Assembly (NCBI RefSeq): GCF_003112775.1
Contig: NZ_BFCH01000017.1
Coordinates: 186,001 to 250,000 of the forward strand
Source: Mycobacterium montefiorense
GTDB taxonomy: Bacteria; Actinomycetota; Actinomycetes; Mycobacteriales; Mycobacteriaceae
Direction: 5' to 3'
Length of the DNA stretch: 64,000 nucleotides
Shown here: one piece after another, positions 7,919 through 16,673 of the stretch
Layout of the letters: every line of letters begins with the position of its first letter
Numbering within the stretch: the stretch's first letter is position 1
Translations under genes and position numbers: made by a program
Notes under the pieces: generated by a model
Told to the model about the DNA's origin: nothing
Databases searched by the model: none
What the model saw: only the letters and a program-made list of their open reading frames with translations

Positions 7919-9424
7919 CTATTGTCTCGAGGCATTTGCGGTACCAACGCGGCGGGGCGTCAACCCGGCTCGCAGTTCCCGTTTGAGCACCTTGCCGTAG
8001 CTGTTTTTCGGTAGCTCGTCGACGAATTCGTAGCGCTTAGGCCGTTTGAAGCGGGCGATGCGCCCCAACACATACGCATCCAACGCCGCGGGGTCGACCG
8101 CGCCGACGATGAACGCGACCACCACCTCACCCCACTCGGCATCGGGTGTGCCCACCACGCATGCCTCCAAGACGCCGGGGTGCTCGAGCAGCACCTCCTC
8201 CACCTCCCGGGGGTAGATGTTGCTCCCGCCGCTGATGACCACGTCCTTCGATCGATCTCGCAGCGTGAGAAAACCGCGCGCGTCGAACGAACCCATATCG
8301 CCGGTGTAGAGCCAGCCTTCTTTGAGCGTGGCGCGGGTCGCGTCGGGATTTTGCCAGTATCCGGACATGACCGCGTCTCCGCGGCAAACGATTTCGCCGA
8401 CCTCGCCGACGGCCGCCGGTCGGCCGTCGGCGCGCAGCACCACGACCTGCATCCCCGAACGCGCATAGCCGACCGAACCCAGAATCGCGTCGTCGTCCGA
8501 GTCGTGATCGACACCGCGTAGCCCGGTGATAGTCATCGGTGACTCGCCCTGCCCATAGATTTGCGCGAAGATCGGGCCGAATGCCGTGATCGCCTTCCGC
8601 AGGCTTTCGACATACATTGGACCGCCGCCGTAGACGATCACCTTGAGATTGGCCGGACGGCCGCGGCCCGTATCGACCAGTCGCTGCACCATCGTCGGGG
8701 CCAGAAATGCGCTGACGGCCGGGTGGTGCTCGCACAGATCGAGGAACTCGTCGGGATCGAACGCACCCGAGGAGGGCACCACCTGGCGGGCGGCGCGCAG
8801 CACGTACGGCAGCACGTAGAGGCCAGAGCCGTGCGACATCGGTGCCGCATGCACGAGGCTGCAGTCCTCGTCGACAGCGTCGATGTCGGCAAGGTGCGCG
8901 ACCGTCATCGCCGTGAGGTTGCGGTGCGACAGCATCGCGCCCTTCGATCGGCCGGTGGTTCCGCTGGTGTAGAACAGCCACGCCAGCGCGCTCGGGTCGG
9001 TGTGTGGGGGTGCCGACGCGAGGGCGTCGAATCGCCGTGAGTAGTCTTGGGATTCAATGATTTCCGTTGGCGTCGCAGTGATCGATGCGAGCTCGGCGCC
9101 AATCGTGGCGGAGGCGAACACCTGCGCCGCGCCCGCGTCGTCGAGGATCTGCGCCATCTCGCGCGGATGCAGCTTGTAGTTGATCGGGACGACGACGCAC
9201 TCGGCAGCCCAGATCGCAAACATCAATTCGACGATCTCGGGGCGGTTCTGGGTGGCGATCGCGATTCGAGCACCCACGCCATGCTGTTGGCGGATCGACG
9301 CGGCCAGCCGCAATGCCCGGTTGTGCAACTCGAGCCACGTCCACAAACGGCGACTCCCGTGGTACACGGCACCGCGATCGGGGAACCGGCTCGCGGCCGC
9401 ATCGAGCATCGCAAACAGGTTCAT
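7919..9424 (-). CDS. Acyl-CoA synthetase (AMP-binding family)
   Basis: A 501-aa adenylate-forming ligase with the phosphate loop [15 protein letters not shown], the acceptor segment YGQGESPMT, the hinge [20 protein letters not shown], and the C-terminal catalytic Lys in [13 protein letters not shown]. It would activate a carboxylic acid as acyl-AMP and then as the CoA thioester. The start, ATG at 9424, overlaps the SDR stop as ATGA, so the two are translationally coupled. It is one of two ligases in this operon, which suggests two different acid intermediates or side chains. The substrate is unknown. Confidence 0.92.
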   Translation of the reverse strand: MNLFAMLDAAASRFPDRGAVYHGSRRLWTWLELHNRALRLAASIRQQHGVGARIAIATQNRPEIVELMFAIWAAECVVVPINYKLHPREMAQILDDAGAAQVFASATIGAELASITATPTEIIESQDYSRRFDALASAPPHTDPSALAWLFYTSGTTGRSKGAMLSHRNLTAMTVAHLADIDAVDEDCSLVHAAPMSHGSGLYVLPYVLRAARQVVPSSGAFDPDEFLDLCEHHPAVSAFLAPTMVQRLVDTGRGRPANLKVIVYGGGPMYVESLRKAITAFGPIFAQIYGQGESPMTITGLRGVDHDSDDDAILGSVGYARSGMQVVVLRADGRPAAVGEVGEIVCRGDAVMSGYWQNPDATRATLKEGWLYTGDMGSFDARGFLTLRDRSKDVVISGGSNIYPREVEEVLLEHPGVLEACVVGTPDAEWGEVVVAFIVGAVDPAALDAYVLGRIARFKRPKRYEFVDELPKNSYGKVLKRELRAGLTPRRVGTANASRQ

Positions 9425-10203
9425 CGCTCGATCCACTGCGATTCCAACGCGAACTCCGAAAGGTACTTCGTCGAACTCCATCCGCCGTCGACGACGATCG
9501 TTTGGCCGTTGATGAAACTTCCACCCGGCGAGCACAGGAACGCGACGGTGCTGGCGATATCGTCAACGCGGCCCAGCCGCTGATGCGGAGTCATTTCGGT
9601 GTTGATCTTGCGGAATCGCAGATCCTCCAAACGTTTTTCGACCATGGGCGTCACCGTCACGCCCGGCGCGACGGCGTTGCAACGGATGCCGGATGCGCCG
9701 TACTGGCAGGCGATGTGAGTGGTCAGCGCGGTCAGTCCGCCCTTGGCGGCGGAGTACGCGCCGCCTCGCAGCCCGCCGACCACCGCGAAAGTCGACGTCA
9801 CGTTGATGATTGCCGACCCGGGCGCCATGTGCGGCAGCACGTCGCGCGCCAGCCGAAACGGAGCCCGCAGCATCAAACCCAGGAAGTAGTCCAGGGTCTC
9901 GTCGTCGGTTTCGTGTAGCGGCTTGGGGTTGCCCACTCCGGCGTTGTTGATCAGGAAGTCGATGTGGCCCCACCGCTGCACCGCGAGGTCCACGATGCGT
10001 CGCGGCGCGTCATCGTCGGTCAGGTCGACAGCGAGCGTCGCGACGCGATCCGGATCGTTGATCGCCCTTTCGAGCCCGGCCAGCCGAGCCCGGTCGCGGC
10101 CGATGCCCACGACCGCCATGCCCATCTCGGCAAGCTTTGTTGCGCACCCCAAGCCGATGCCGCTGCTTGCTCCCGTGACGATTGTGATCTGCATCTCACC
10201 CAT
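9421..10203 (-). CDS. SDR family oxidoreductase
   Basis: A 260-aa classical SDR with TGASSGIG near residues 10-17, NNAG at about 87-90, Ser in [16 protein letters not shown] as the active site, and a C-terminus carrying [10 protein letters not shown]. Substrates in this subfamily are usually secondary alcohols or 3-hydroxyacyl compounds. ATG at 10203 overlaps the preceding ligase gene by 8 bp; the alternative start at 10194 (MQITIV) is equally good. It sits in the middle of the minus catabolic operon and probably oxidises a hydroxyl group on a ring or chain intermediate. Confidence 0.9.
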   Translation of the reverse strand: MGEMQITIVTGASSGIGLGCATKLAEMGMAVVGIGRDRARLAGLERAINDPDRVATLAVDLTDDDAPRRIVDLAVQRWGHIDFLINNAGVGNPKPLHETDDETLDYFLGLMLRAPFRLARDVLPHMAPGSAIINVTSTFAVVGGLRGGAYSAAKGGLTALTTHIACQYGASGIRCNAVAPGVTVTPMVEKRLEDLRFRKINTEMTPHQRLGRVDDIASTVAFLCSPGGSFINGQTIVVDGGWSSTKYLSEFALESQWIER

Positions 10204-11806
10204 CCTGTGTCAGCACCGCGCGGATCTGATGTTTGAGTATCTTGCCCGCGTCGTTCTTCGGCAGGGCATCCCAGATCACCACCCTTTCTGGTGCCTTGAA
10301 TTTGGCGACCCCCTTGCTCACCAGCAGTGCAAGCAGGCTCGCGACGTCCGGGCTGGCCGCGCCCGCGGGGACGATCACCGCACAAGCCCGCTCGCCAGTG
10401 CGCTCATCGGGCAGTCCGACGACTGCGATCTCGGCGATGCCGGGATGGTCGGCGAGCAGGTCCTCGACCTCCTTGGCCGAGATGTTCTCACCGCTGCGGA
10501 CGATGATGTCCTTGGCCCGGCCAGTCACGACGAGGTACCCGTCATCAACCCAGCGCCCAAGATCCCCAGTGCGGAAAAAGCCCGCGGCATCGAAAGAGTC
10601 GGCGCCGTCTTTCCGATGTCGGTAACCCAGCAGCATTTGTGGGCCGCGCACACAGATCTCCCCGTCACCGGCGGGCGCCGACTCGTGTGGGACGAGTTTG
10701 ATCTCAGCGATGCCGGGTCTGCCGTCGGTGTCCGCCGCGTGATCGGCCTCCGGTGGCCGGGGTGCGCCGACGGTCGCAACGGGCACTTCCGTGCAGCCGT
10801 ACACCCTGGTGACCACCGCATGCTCGAAATACTCTGTGGCGCAACGGATCAGCGACGGCGATACGGACGCGCCGCCGCAGATGAATACCTTCAGGTCGGG
10901 CAGCCGGGTGCCGGCGCGCTCGGCGGCAGCCAACAGTTGCTGCAGGAATGGTGTTGCCCCCGCGATGTGGGTACACCGCTCGGAGGCCATCAGTGCGACC
11001 GCTTGTGACGGTTCCCATCGGTCCATCAGTATCGCGGCTGTGCCTAGCAGTAGCGGGCATTCGAACGCGTAAATCGAGCCACCGATATGGGCAACCGGCG
11101 ACGGGACCAGGAACGTGTCGCCCGGGGCGATCATCCAGTGGTCGCTGATCTGACAGATCAGCGCGTGTATCGAATTATGGGTGTGCAGTACGCCTTTCGG
11201 GCGGCTCGTGGTGCCGGATGTGTAGAGGATCATTCGCACTGAATCGGGATCCAGCGCGGGCAGGGTTGCGGAACCTAGTGGCCGCTCCAGTAGGAGCCGA
11301 TACGGTGTGTACGAACCGGCTTGCCCGTTTTCGGAGCCGCGCAGCACCACCACTGTCGGCGCCGGGCTCATCGTGGTCGTTACGCGTTCGAGCATCGCCG
11401 CGTAGTCGTGGCCGCCGTATTGGTGTGGCACGAAAATCATTGCGGTTTCGGCGTCTTCGAGGATGAAGTGCAGATCGTGGTCGCGTAGCGACGGCAAGAT
11501 CGGGTTCACCACCATACCGGCCAGCGTCGCGGCCAGATAGATGACGGCGGTCTCGTACCAGTTCGGCAGCATGAACGAGACGACGCTGCCCGTCGGCATG
11601 CGCGACATCATGGCGGCAGCCAGCGCGCTGGCCTGCGTGTATAGCGTGGCACAGTCCAGCCGAATACCCTTGTCCACCACAACTATTCGTTGTGGCGAAT
11701 CTGCTGCGGCCGTGCGCAGTGAATCGGCCAGCGTGGTGTGCACCCACAGCCCGCGGCGGTATGCCTGCGCCGCGTGTGCCGTGTCCTGCGGGACCCGGGC
11801 GATCAC
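10196..11806 (-). CDS. Acyl-CoA synthetase (AMP-binding family), second copy
   Basis: A 536-aa adenylate-forming ligase with [15 protein letters not shown] as phosphate loop, VYGCTEVPV as the acceptor motif, [22 protein letters not shown] at the hinge, and the catalytic Lys in [13 protein letters not shown]. It differs clearly from the first ligase of the operon, so it is not a recent duplicate. The GTG start at 11806 lies immediately after the GntR stop (TGA at 11810-11808). It probably activates a cyclic, branched or short acid formed in the pathway; the family fold does not reveal which. Confidence 0.9.
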   Translation of the reverse strand: MIARVPQDTAHAAQAYRRGLWVHTTLADSLRTAAADSPQRIVVVDKGIRLDCATLYTQASALAAAMMSRMPTGSVVSFMLPNWYETAVIYLAATLAGMVVNPILPSLRDHDLHFILEDAETAMIFVPHQYGGHDYAAMLERVTTTMSPAPTVVVLRGSENGQAGSYTPYRLLLERPLGSATLPALDPDSVRMILYTSGTTSRPKGVLHTHNSIHALICQISDHWMIAPGDTFLVPSPVAHIGGSIYAFECPLLLGTAAILMDRWEPSQAVALMASERCTHIAGATPFLQQLLAAAERAGTRLPDLKVFICGGASVSPSLIRCATEYFEHAVVTRVYGCTEVPVATVGAPRPPEADHAADTDGRPGIAEIKLVPHESAPAGDGEICVRGPQMLLGYRHRKDGADSFDAAGFFRTGDLGRWVDDGYLVVTGRAKDIIVRSGENISAKEVEDLLADHPGIAEIAVVGLPDERTGERACAVIVPAGAASPDVASLLALLVSKGVAKFKAPERVVIWDALPKNDAGKILKHQIRAVLTQDG

Positions 11807-11807
11807 A

Positions 11808-12557
11808 TCAACCGGCCTGACCAGTCACGCGACGCATGGTCATCGCATACCGGAATCTGGACGACAGGTGGGTGTTGATCGTCACTTGGGCCACCTCGCC
11901 GTCCGAGGTCGTGTAGGTGCGCCGCATCTCGAGCGCGGCCGTTCCGGCTTCCACGCCCAGGCCGTCGGCCAATTCTGCCGATAGCGCGACGGCGGCGATC
12001 TCTTGGTGCAACGCAGCGACGCTCACGCCGAACAGATCCTCGATCAACGGAAAAATCGGGCCGGTATGGCGCTGCAGCAACCTGCCGACCGCGGCGAAAC
12101 TCCGGGTGATGTAGTACTCCGTCCGGCACATCGGCACCGACGCACCGTCGGCTCGCCGGTAACCACGCACCGACAGCCACTGAGTCCCGACCTCGAGTCC
12201 GGTCCGAGCTGCGAGGTCGTCGTCGATCGTCACCATCGCGTTGGATTCGATGGTCAGCTGCGCGCCGGCCGCGAACGCGAGGAGGTCGTCGATCGACATC
12301 GCGTCCTGGGCATAGGAACTCGACGCCGTCCGGGGAACTACCCGGGTACCCGCGCGGGGTCGCGACGCGACCAGGTTGTCCTCTCTGAGCCGGCGCAGGG
12401 CCTCGCGGACGGTGTAGCGACTCACCGCGAAGCGCTCGCATAGTTGGTGCTCGGTCGGCAGCTGCGAGCCCACCGGGTAAACGCCGTCGACGATCTCCTT
12501 GCGCAGCGTGCGTGCGATCTGTAGGTAGCGGTGGTCGCCCGCGATAGCCGCCGACAT
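11808..12557 (-). CDS. GntR/HutC-family transcriptional regulator with UTRA domain
   Basis: A 249-aa regulator. A winged helix-turn-helix occupies residues 5-75 (YLQIARTLRKEIVDGVYPVG, then VSRYTVREALRRLREDNLV), and a UTRA ligand-binding domain fills about 95-245 (RTEYYITRSFAAV near the middle). HutC-type proteins repress by binding short palindromes and are released by pathway metabolites. The ATG at 12557 overlaps the stop of the upstream propeller gene (TGATG). Being inside the minus operon, it is the obvious candidate for the two related palindromes in the divergent promoter at 14245-14355, and so for autoregulation and control of both operons. Confidence 0.92.
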   Translation of the reverse strand: MSAAIAGDHRYLQIARTLRKEIVDGVYPVGSQLPTEHQLCERFAVSRYTVREALRRLREDNLVASRPRAGTRVVPRTASSSYAQDAMSIDDLLAFAAGAQLTIESNAMVTIDDDLAARTGLEVGTQWLSVRGYRRADGASVPMCRTEYYITRSFAAVGRLLQRHTGPIFPLIEDLFGVSVAALHQEIAAVALSAELADGLGVEAGTAALEMRRTYTTSDGEVAQVTINTHLSSRFRYAMTMRRVTGQAG

Positions 12558-14191
12558 CAGCGGCCGTCCCTGGTATGACGCACTGCCAGCACGCTGCCGT
12601 CGCCATCGGCCGAGATGTAGAGCGTGCCGTCGGCCGCGGCGGTGATTCCGGCGAATGGGCCCTGCGGTCCGGAAAACGGTGGCATGCCGCGCAGCGGCTT
12701 GGGTGTCACGCCCGGCGGGGGACCGACCGGCAGCCCGGACGCGATCGTGCGCCGCGCGTGGCCGGTCAGGTCGAACGCGATCAACTCCTTGGCGCCGGCA
12801 TCGACGATGTAGAGCACACCGCTTTGGACCGCAATGCCCTGCGGCCGTTGCAGATCGGCGACGACGGTGTTGATCCTCGACCCGTTCACCCTGACCACCC
12901 GTCCGGCTCCGGCCTCCGCGACCAGACACGCGCCGTCGGCATCGATCGCGACGCCGACCGGCTCACGCAGATCCGTCGCCAGCACCTCGATACCCCCCGA
13001 CTGCAGCGACAGCACCCGCCCGGTGCCCAATTCCGCAACGACCACCCCACTCGGGCTCAGGGTGACACCATAAAGCTGGTCGAAACCGTCTGCCAGCACC
13101 GCGCTTTCGTTCGCCTCCGGCCGGTAGCGGGCGATCTGGCCGCCCGATGTCGTGACGACGAACTCGCCGGGTCCGGTCGCGACGACGCCGCGCAGAAATC
13201 CGGGATAACCGGGGCTGAATAGCATTCCGGCGGTGTGTAAAGACCCGTCGGGCAGTGCGACGTAGAAGTAGGTGCCGTCGGCGATGTAAAGCTGTCCGTC
13301 ATGGCCCACCGCCAGGTCCATCGGCCAGTTGAGTCCGCCTGCCAACACGGAGCGCGTTGTGCCGGCGGGCGATATCTCGGTGATCTCGCCGGTGAAGTTG
13401 GATACGAAGAGCCGGTCGCCGACGAAGGTGCAGTTGTCCAGCCCCGGATTCAGCTGGGCGAGCAGTTGCTGTTCGCCGCTGCGAGGATCGATGCGCAGCA
13501 CCTGCCCGCTCGCCACCTGCGTCGAGACGAGGTAGCCGTGCGCGTCGAACTTGACCGAGTCGGGCACACCGAGATTGCCTGCGACACACTGCGGATCGCC
13601 GCCATCGGGGTCGATACGCCAGATTTCGTTGGCGCCCATCACCGGGAAATACAGCAGGCCGTCCGGGCCGACCTCCATCGCATTCGGCGAGGGCACATTC
13701 TCTAACAGCACCCGCGGCGGCCCGCCCGCCAGGTCGAATTCCAGCAGCCGCCCACCCTCGCGGCATTCACCGATGAACAATCGGCCTGCATGAATGGTGA
13801 TGCCGTTGGCTGAAGGAACGTCGTCACGTAACACCCGCGTTCGACCGCTGGTGTCGCGCACGCTGACCCGGCCGTCCATCACCTCGGTCGCGTACAGATT
13901 GCCGCTGGCATCGAACGCGACGTCGTCGGGCGCCACGATGTCGCCGCCCTTGGGGCTGGCGGTCACCAGTTCCCCAGTGCGGTGATCCAGCGCGCTGATC
14001 TGACTGCCGGTCACCTGGGCGATATAGATGCGACCGTCCGGGCCGGTGCGCAAGCCATTGGCGCCGAACAGCCGGCTGGGTGCGGTGACCTGCTCGAGCT
14101 CCCATCCCTGCGCGACTTCGATCGGGTGTGCCCCGGAATTCGAGGGGGCATACCGCGAGGGCTGCGTTGAGATGGCCCTTGAGATGGACAT
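12557..14191 (-). CDS. SMP-30/NHL-type beta-propeller protein, possible lactonase
   Basis: A 544-aa protein made of repeated propeller blades with the SMP-30/gluconolactonase/NHL style motif: LFGANGLRTGPDGRIYIAQV, then EVGPDGLLYFPVMGANEIWR, and later IADGTYFY and YIVDAGAKEL. Typical SMP-30 lactonases have about 300 aa and six blades. This one is nearly twice as long, so it may be two propellers in tandem. The family hydrolyses lactones with a divalent metal. In a cluster with a Baeyer-Villiger type monooxygenase, opening of a lactone is the natural inference. No secretion signal is evident. It is the first gene of the minus operon. A binding-only role is possible. Confidence 0.82.
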   Translation of the reverse strand: MSISRAISTQPSRYAPSNSGAHPIEVAQGWELEQVTAPSRLFGANGLRTGPDGRIYIAQVTGSQISALDHRTGELVTASPKGGDIVAPDDVAFDASGNLYATEVMDGRVSVRDTSGRTRVLRDDVPSANGITIHAGRLFIGECREGGRLLEFDLAGGPPRVLLENVPSPNAMEVGPDGLLYFPVMGANEIWRIDPDGGDPQCVAGNLGVPDSVKFDAHGYLVSTQVASGQVLRIDPRSGEQQLLAQLNPGLDNCTFVGDRLFVSNFTGEITEISPAGTTRSVLAGGLNWPMDLAVGHDGQLYIADGTYFYVALPDGSLHTAGMLFSPGYPGFLRGVVATGPGEFVVTTSGGQIARYRPEANESAVLADGFDQLYGVTLSPSGVVVAELGTGRVLSLQSGGIEVLATDLREPVGVAIDADGACLVAEAGAGRVVRVNGSRINTVVADLQRPQGIAVQSGVLYIVDAGAKELIAFDLTGHARRTIASGLPVGPPPGVTPKPLRGMPPFSGPQGPFAGITAAADGTLYISADGDGSVLAVRHTRDGR

Positions 14192-14244
14192 GCTCGCCGA
14201 GGTCCTTCCGTCAGCCGGTTGGGCTGGACGTTATCAACTCCTCC

Positions 14245-14256
14245 TAGTCCAGACAA
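14245..14256. promoter_or_regulatory. Operator-like site O1 for the minus operon
   Basis: TAGTCCAGACAA, or TTGTCTGGACTA on the other strand, is an imperfect palindrome sharing the TTGTCYGGACWA core with the perfect site at 14338-14355. On the minus strand it covers a TATTGT that could be the -10 element of the minus operon, about 55 bp upstream of the propeller start codon. Binding by the adjacent GntR protein is inferred. Confidence 0.55.
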
Positions 14257-14283
14257 TAGCTACGAATGTGTTCCGGCTCGACC

Positions 14284-14313
14284 TTGACAGCGAAGTCCGC
14301 TGATCGGAATAGT
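14284..14313 (+). promoter_or_regulatory. Candidate promoter of the plus catabolic operon
   Basis: TTGACA at 14284-14289 is followed after 18 bp by AATAGT at 14308-14313. This is a good match to the housekeeping SigA -35/-10 pattern of mycobacteria. The predicted transcript start, near 14320, is just upstream of the 18-bp palindrome at 14338-14355. The first gene starts at 14410. Confidence 0.5.
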
Positions 14314-14337
14314 GTTCTCCAATGGACAGAATCCCGT

Positions 14338-14355
14338 ATTTTGTCCGGACAAAAT
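14338..14355. promoter_or_regulatory. Perfect 18-bp palindromic operator O2
   Basis: ATTTTGTCCGGACAAAAT is a perfect 18-bp palindrome between the candidate promoter (14284-14313) and the first gene of the plus operon (14410). Its inner core resembles the GT-n-AC type half-sites of HutC-subfamily GntR regulators. Its position downstream of the likely transcript start fits a repressor roadblock. The adjacent GntR gene is the likely binder. Confidence 0.7.
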
Positions 14356-14409
14356 GAGCAAGAGATCTCATTGCGGACGCTTGACGGCGGCGGTGGGTGG
14401 AAGCAGGTC

Positions 14410-15273
14410 ATGGACGATCACGAGGATCACAGCGATCTTCTAGGGCTCGACGGTCGCATCGTGGTGGTTGCCGGCGCCGGCGGGGGCGGCATCGGTACGA
14501 CCGTCACGGCCATGACCGCCCGGGCGGGTGCCACGGTGATCGCGGTGAGCCGGTCGAAGGAAAACCTCGACGAGCACATCGCCCCGTTGGCGCAGCAGGG
14601 TCTGGCCGTGGTGCCGGTCGTGGCCGACGCATCGACCGACGAGGGTATCGCTGCGGTGCTTGACCACGCCCGCCGTGCCGACGGCGACTTGTACGGGCTG
14701 GTCAATGTCGCCGGCGGCGCGCGGCCGGCGACCTGGATGCCGTCGACTCGGGTGGCGCGCAGCGACTGGCGCAAGATCTTCGCAGACAATCTCGAAACGG
14801 CCTTCTTCATGAGCCAGGCTGTGGCAAGTGAGCTCGTCGCGCAGCAACAGCAGGGGTCGATCGTGTCGATCTCCTCGATCAGCGGCATGAACACCGCGCC
14901 ATTTCACATCGCCTACGGGACAGCCAAAGCCGCGATCACGGCGATGACGCGCACGATGGCCCTCGAGTTGGCGCAGGCGGGAATCCGGGTCAATGCCGTG
15001 GCTCCTGGCGTCACCGAGACAGCGGCTTCGCGCGCCTATGTCGACGAGGACCCCGGCCGGGACCGGCAGGCGATCGCGATGGGACGGCGTGGGCGGCCCG
15101 AGGAGCAGGCCGGCGCCATCCCTTTTCTGCTCTCCGAGATGTCGAGCTACATCACCGGCCAGACGCTGCTCGTCGACGGCGGGCTGGGCCTCAAGTGGAG
15201 CCATCTAGGCGCCGACAACACCTCACTTTTCTTGCATGACGAATCCTTCCGCGCGGCAATCAGGAGGATGTGA
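14410..15273 (+). CDS. SDR family oxidoreductase
   Basis: A 287-aa SDR that opens the plus catabolic operon. The cofactor loop is AGAGGGGIGTTVTAM, richer in glycine than usual, followed by NVAGGARPATW, Ser in VSISSISGMNT, the active-site YGTAK, and ITGQTLLVDGG near the end. The C-terminus is extended by about 30 residues (WSHLGADNTSLFLHDESFRA). The ORF is open to 14266, but ATG at 14410 is preferred: it follows the operator and has AGCAGG upstream. Its TGA overlaps the start of the Rieske oxygenase gene. A hydroxyl-to-ketone step is likely. Confidence 0.88.
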   Translation: MDDHEDHSDLLGLDGRIVVVAGAGGGGIGTTVTAMTARAGATVIAVSRSKENLDEHIAPLAQQGLAVVPVVADASTDEGIAAVLDHARRADGDLYGLVNVAGGARPATWMPSTRVARSDWRKIFADNLETAFFMSQAVASELVAQQQQGSIVSISSISGMNTAPFHIAYGTAKAAITAMTRTMALELAQAGIRVNAVAPGVTETAASRAYVDEDPGRDRQAIAMGRRGRPEEQAGAIPFLLSEMSSYITGQTLLVDGGLGLKWSHLGADNTSLFLHDESFRAAIRRM

Positions 15274-16673
15274 TGACCGATCCAGCCAAAGGTTTGAATT
15301 CCGAAGCAGCCGAGGAACTATCGAAACCAATGACAATCGGCGTCGAGGCATACATTTCCGAGGACTATGCCCGCGCCGAGCGCGACAAGCTGTGGCGCAA
15401 GGTTTGGCAGCAAGTCGGCCGCGTCGAGGAGCTGCCCGAGGTGGGTAGCTACCTGACCTACGACATTCTCGACGACTCGATCATCGTGGTGCGCAGCGGC
15501 AGTAACGAATTCCATGCCCACCACAACGTCTGCATGCACCGTGGCCGCCGGTTGATCGACACCCCCGAGGGCGCCAAGAACGCATATGCCCGAACGCGAA
15601 AGTCGTTCGTCTGCGGCTTTCACGGCTGGACCTACGGTCTCGACGGAGCGTGCACTCATATCCGCGAACAGCAGGACTGGCAGGAAGCGCTCACAGCAGA
15701 CAACACCCGCCTTCGACCGGTCAGAGTCGACACCTGGGGCGGTTGGTTGTGGATCAACATGGACCCCGACTGTGAGCCGCTGGCCGACTTCTTGTTCCCC
15801 GCCGCGAAGATTCTCGATCCGTTCGGTTGTGAGAACATGCGCTACAAATGGCGTAAGTGGCTGTCCTTCGATTGCAACTGGAAGGTCGCGCTGGAGGCCT
15901 TCAACGAGACCTACCACGTTTTCACCACGCACCCCGAGTTCAACAAGTTCGGCGAATTCAAGGGCTGGGCGAAAGCGCAAGGCAGACACAGCCACATCGG
16001 TTACGACGCGCCAGCGGAGATGGAGGCCACCAAGTCCAAGATCCGCCTCGGCATCGGCGCCGATCCGCGGGTTTCGACCGCGGAGATGCAGGTGTACACG
16101 ATGGAGGAAACCAACGCCACCACCACGCAGACGCTGGTGAACGCGGCGAAGCGACTGGTTGATGAGTTGCCCGAGGGGACACCGGCCGATAAGGTTCTCG
16201 AACACTGGCTGGCGTCGGCGCGCCGTGACGACGAGGCCCGTGGCGTGCTCTGGCCGATAATTCCCGCCGACATCCTCGGGCAGGCCGGCACCGCATGGCA
16301 GATCTTTCCAAATTTCCAGATTGGGCAGGGCCTGACCAGCGCGCTGTGTTACGGGGCGCGGCCACACCCCAGCTACAACCCCAACAAGTGCATCTTCGAG
16401 GTGTCAGTCTTCGAGCTCTACCCGAAAGGTCAAGAGCCACAAACCGAGTGGGAGTACACACCGGTCGGCGACCCCCGATGGCGGTCGGTTCTACCGCAAG
16501 ACTTCTCCAACATGGCCGCCGTGCAACAGGGCATGAAGTCGCTTGGGTTCCCGGGCACCAAACCCAATCCATACCGCGAACGCAGCACGGTCAATCTGCA
16601 CTACCAATTGTCGAGGTACATGGGTGTCGGGGAACCCCAAAGCCTTTCAGATGAGGAGCACCCACGAGCATGA
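15273..16673 (+). CDS. Rieske non-heme iron oxygenase, alpha subunit
   Basis: A 466-aa aromatic-ring-hydroxylating-dioxygenase-type alpha subunit. The Rieske [2Fe-2S] ligands are Cys87/His89 (VCMHRGRR) and Cys114/His117 (CGFHGWTYG). The mononuclear iron ligands are probably His215 and His220 in NETYHVFTTHPE plus a later acidic residue. Such enzymes hydroxylate or demethylate hydrophobic substrates and need a separate reductase and ferredoxin. None is encoded in this cluster, and no beta subunit is present, so a homo-oligomeric enzyme using a shared reductase is likely. AGGAGG precedes the start; ATG at 15273 was chosen over GTG at 15270 for spacing. Its stop overlaps the next gene. Confidence 0.93.
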   Translation: MTDPAKGLNSEAAEELSKPMTIGVEAYISEDYARAERDKLWRKVWQQVGRVEELPEVGSYLTYDILDDSIIVVRSGSNEFHAHHNVCMHRGRRLIDTPEGAKNAYARTRKSFVCGFHGWTYGLDGACTHIREQQDWQEALTADNTRLRPVRVDTWGGWLWINMDPDCEPLADFLFPAAKILDPFGCENMRYKWRKWLSFDCNWKVALEAFNETYHVFTTHPEFNKFGEFKGWAKAQGRHSHIGYDAPAEMEATKSKIRLGIGADPRVSTAEMQVYTMEETNATTTQTLVNAAKRLVDELPEGTPADKVLEHWLASARRDDEARGVLWPIIPADILGQAGTAWQIFPNFQIGQGLTSALCYGARPHPSYNPNKCIFEVSVFELYPKGQEPQTEWEYTPVGDPRWRSVLPQDFSNMAAVQQGMKSLGFPGTKPNPYRERSTVNLHYQLSRYMGVGEPQSLSDEEHPRA

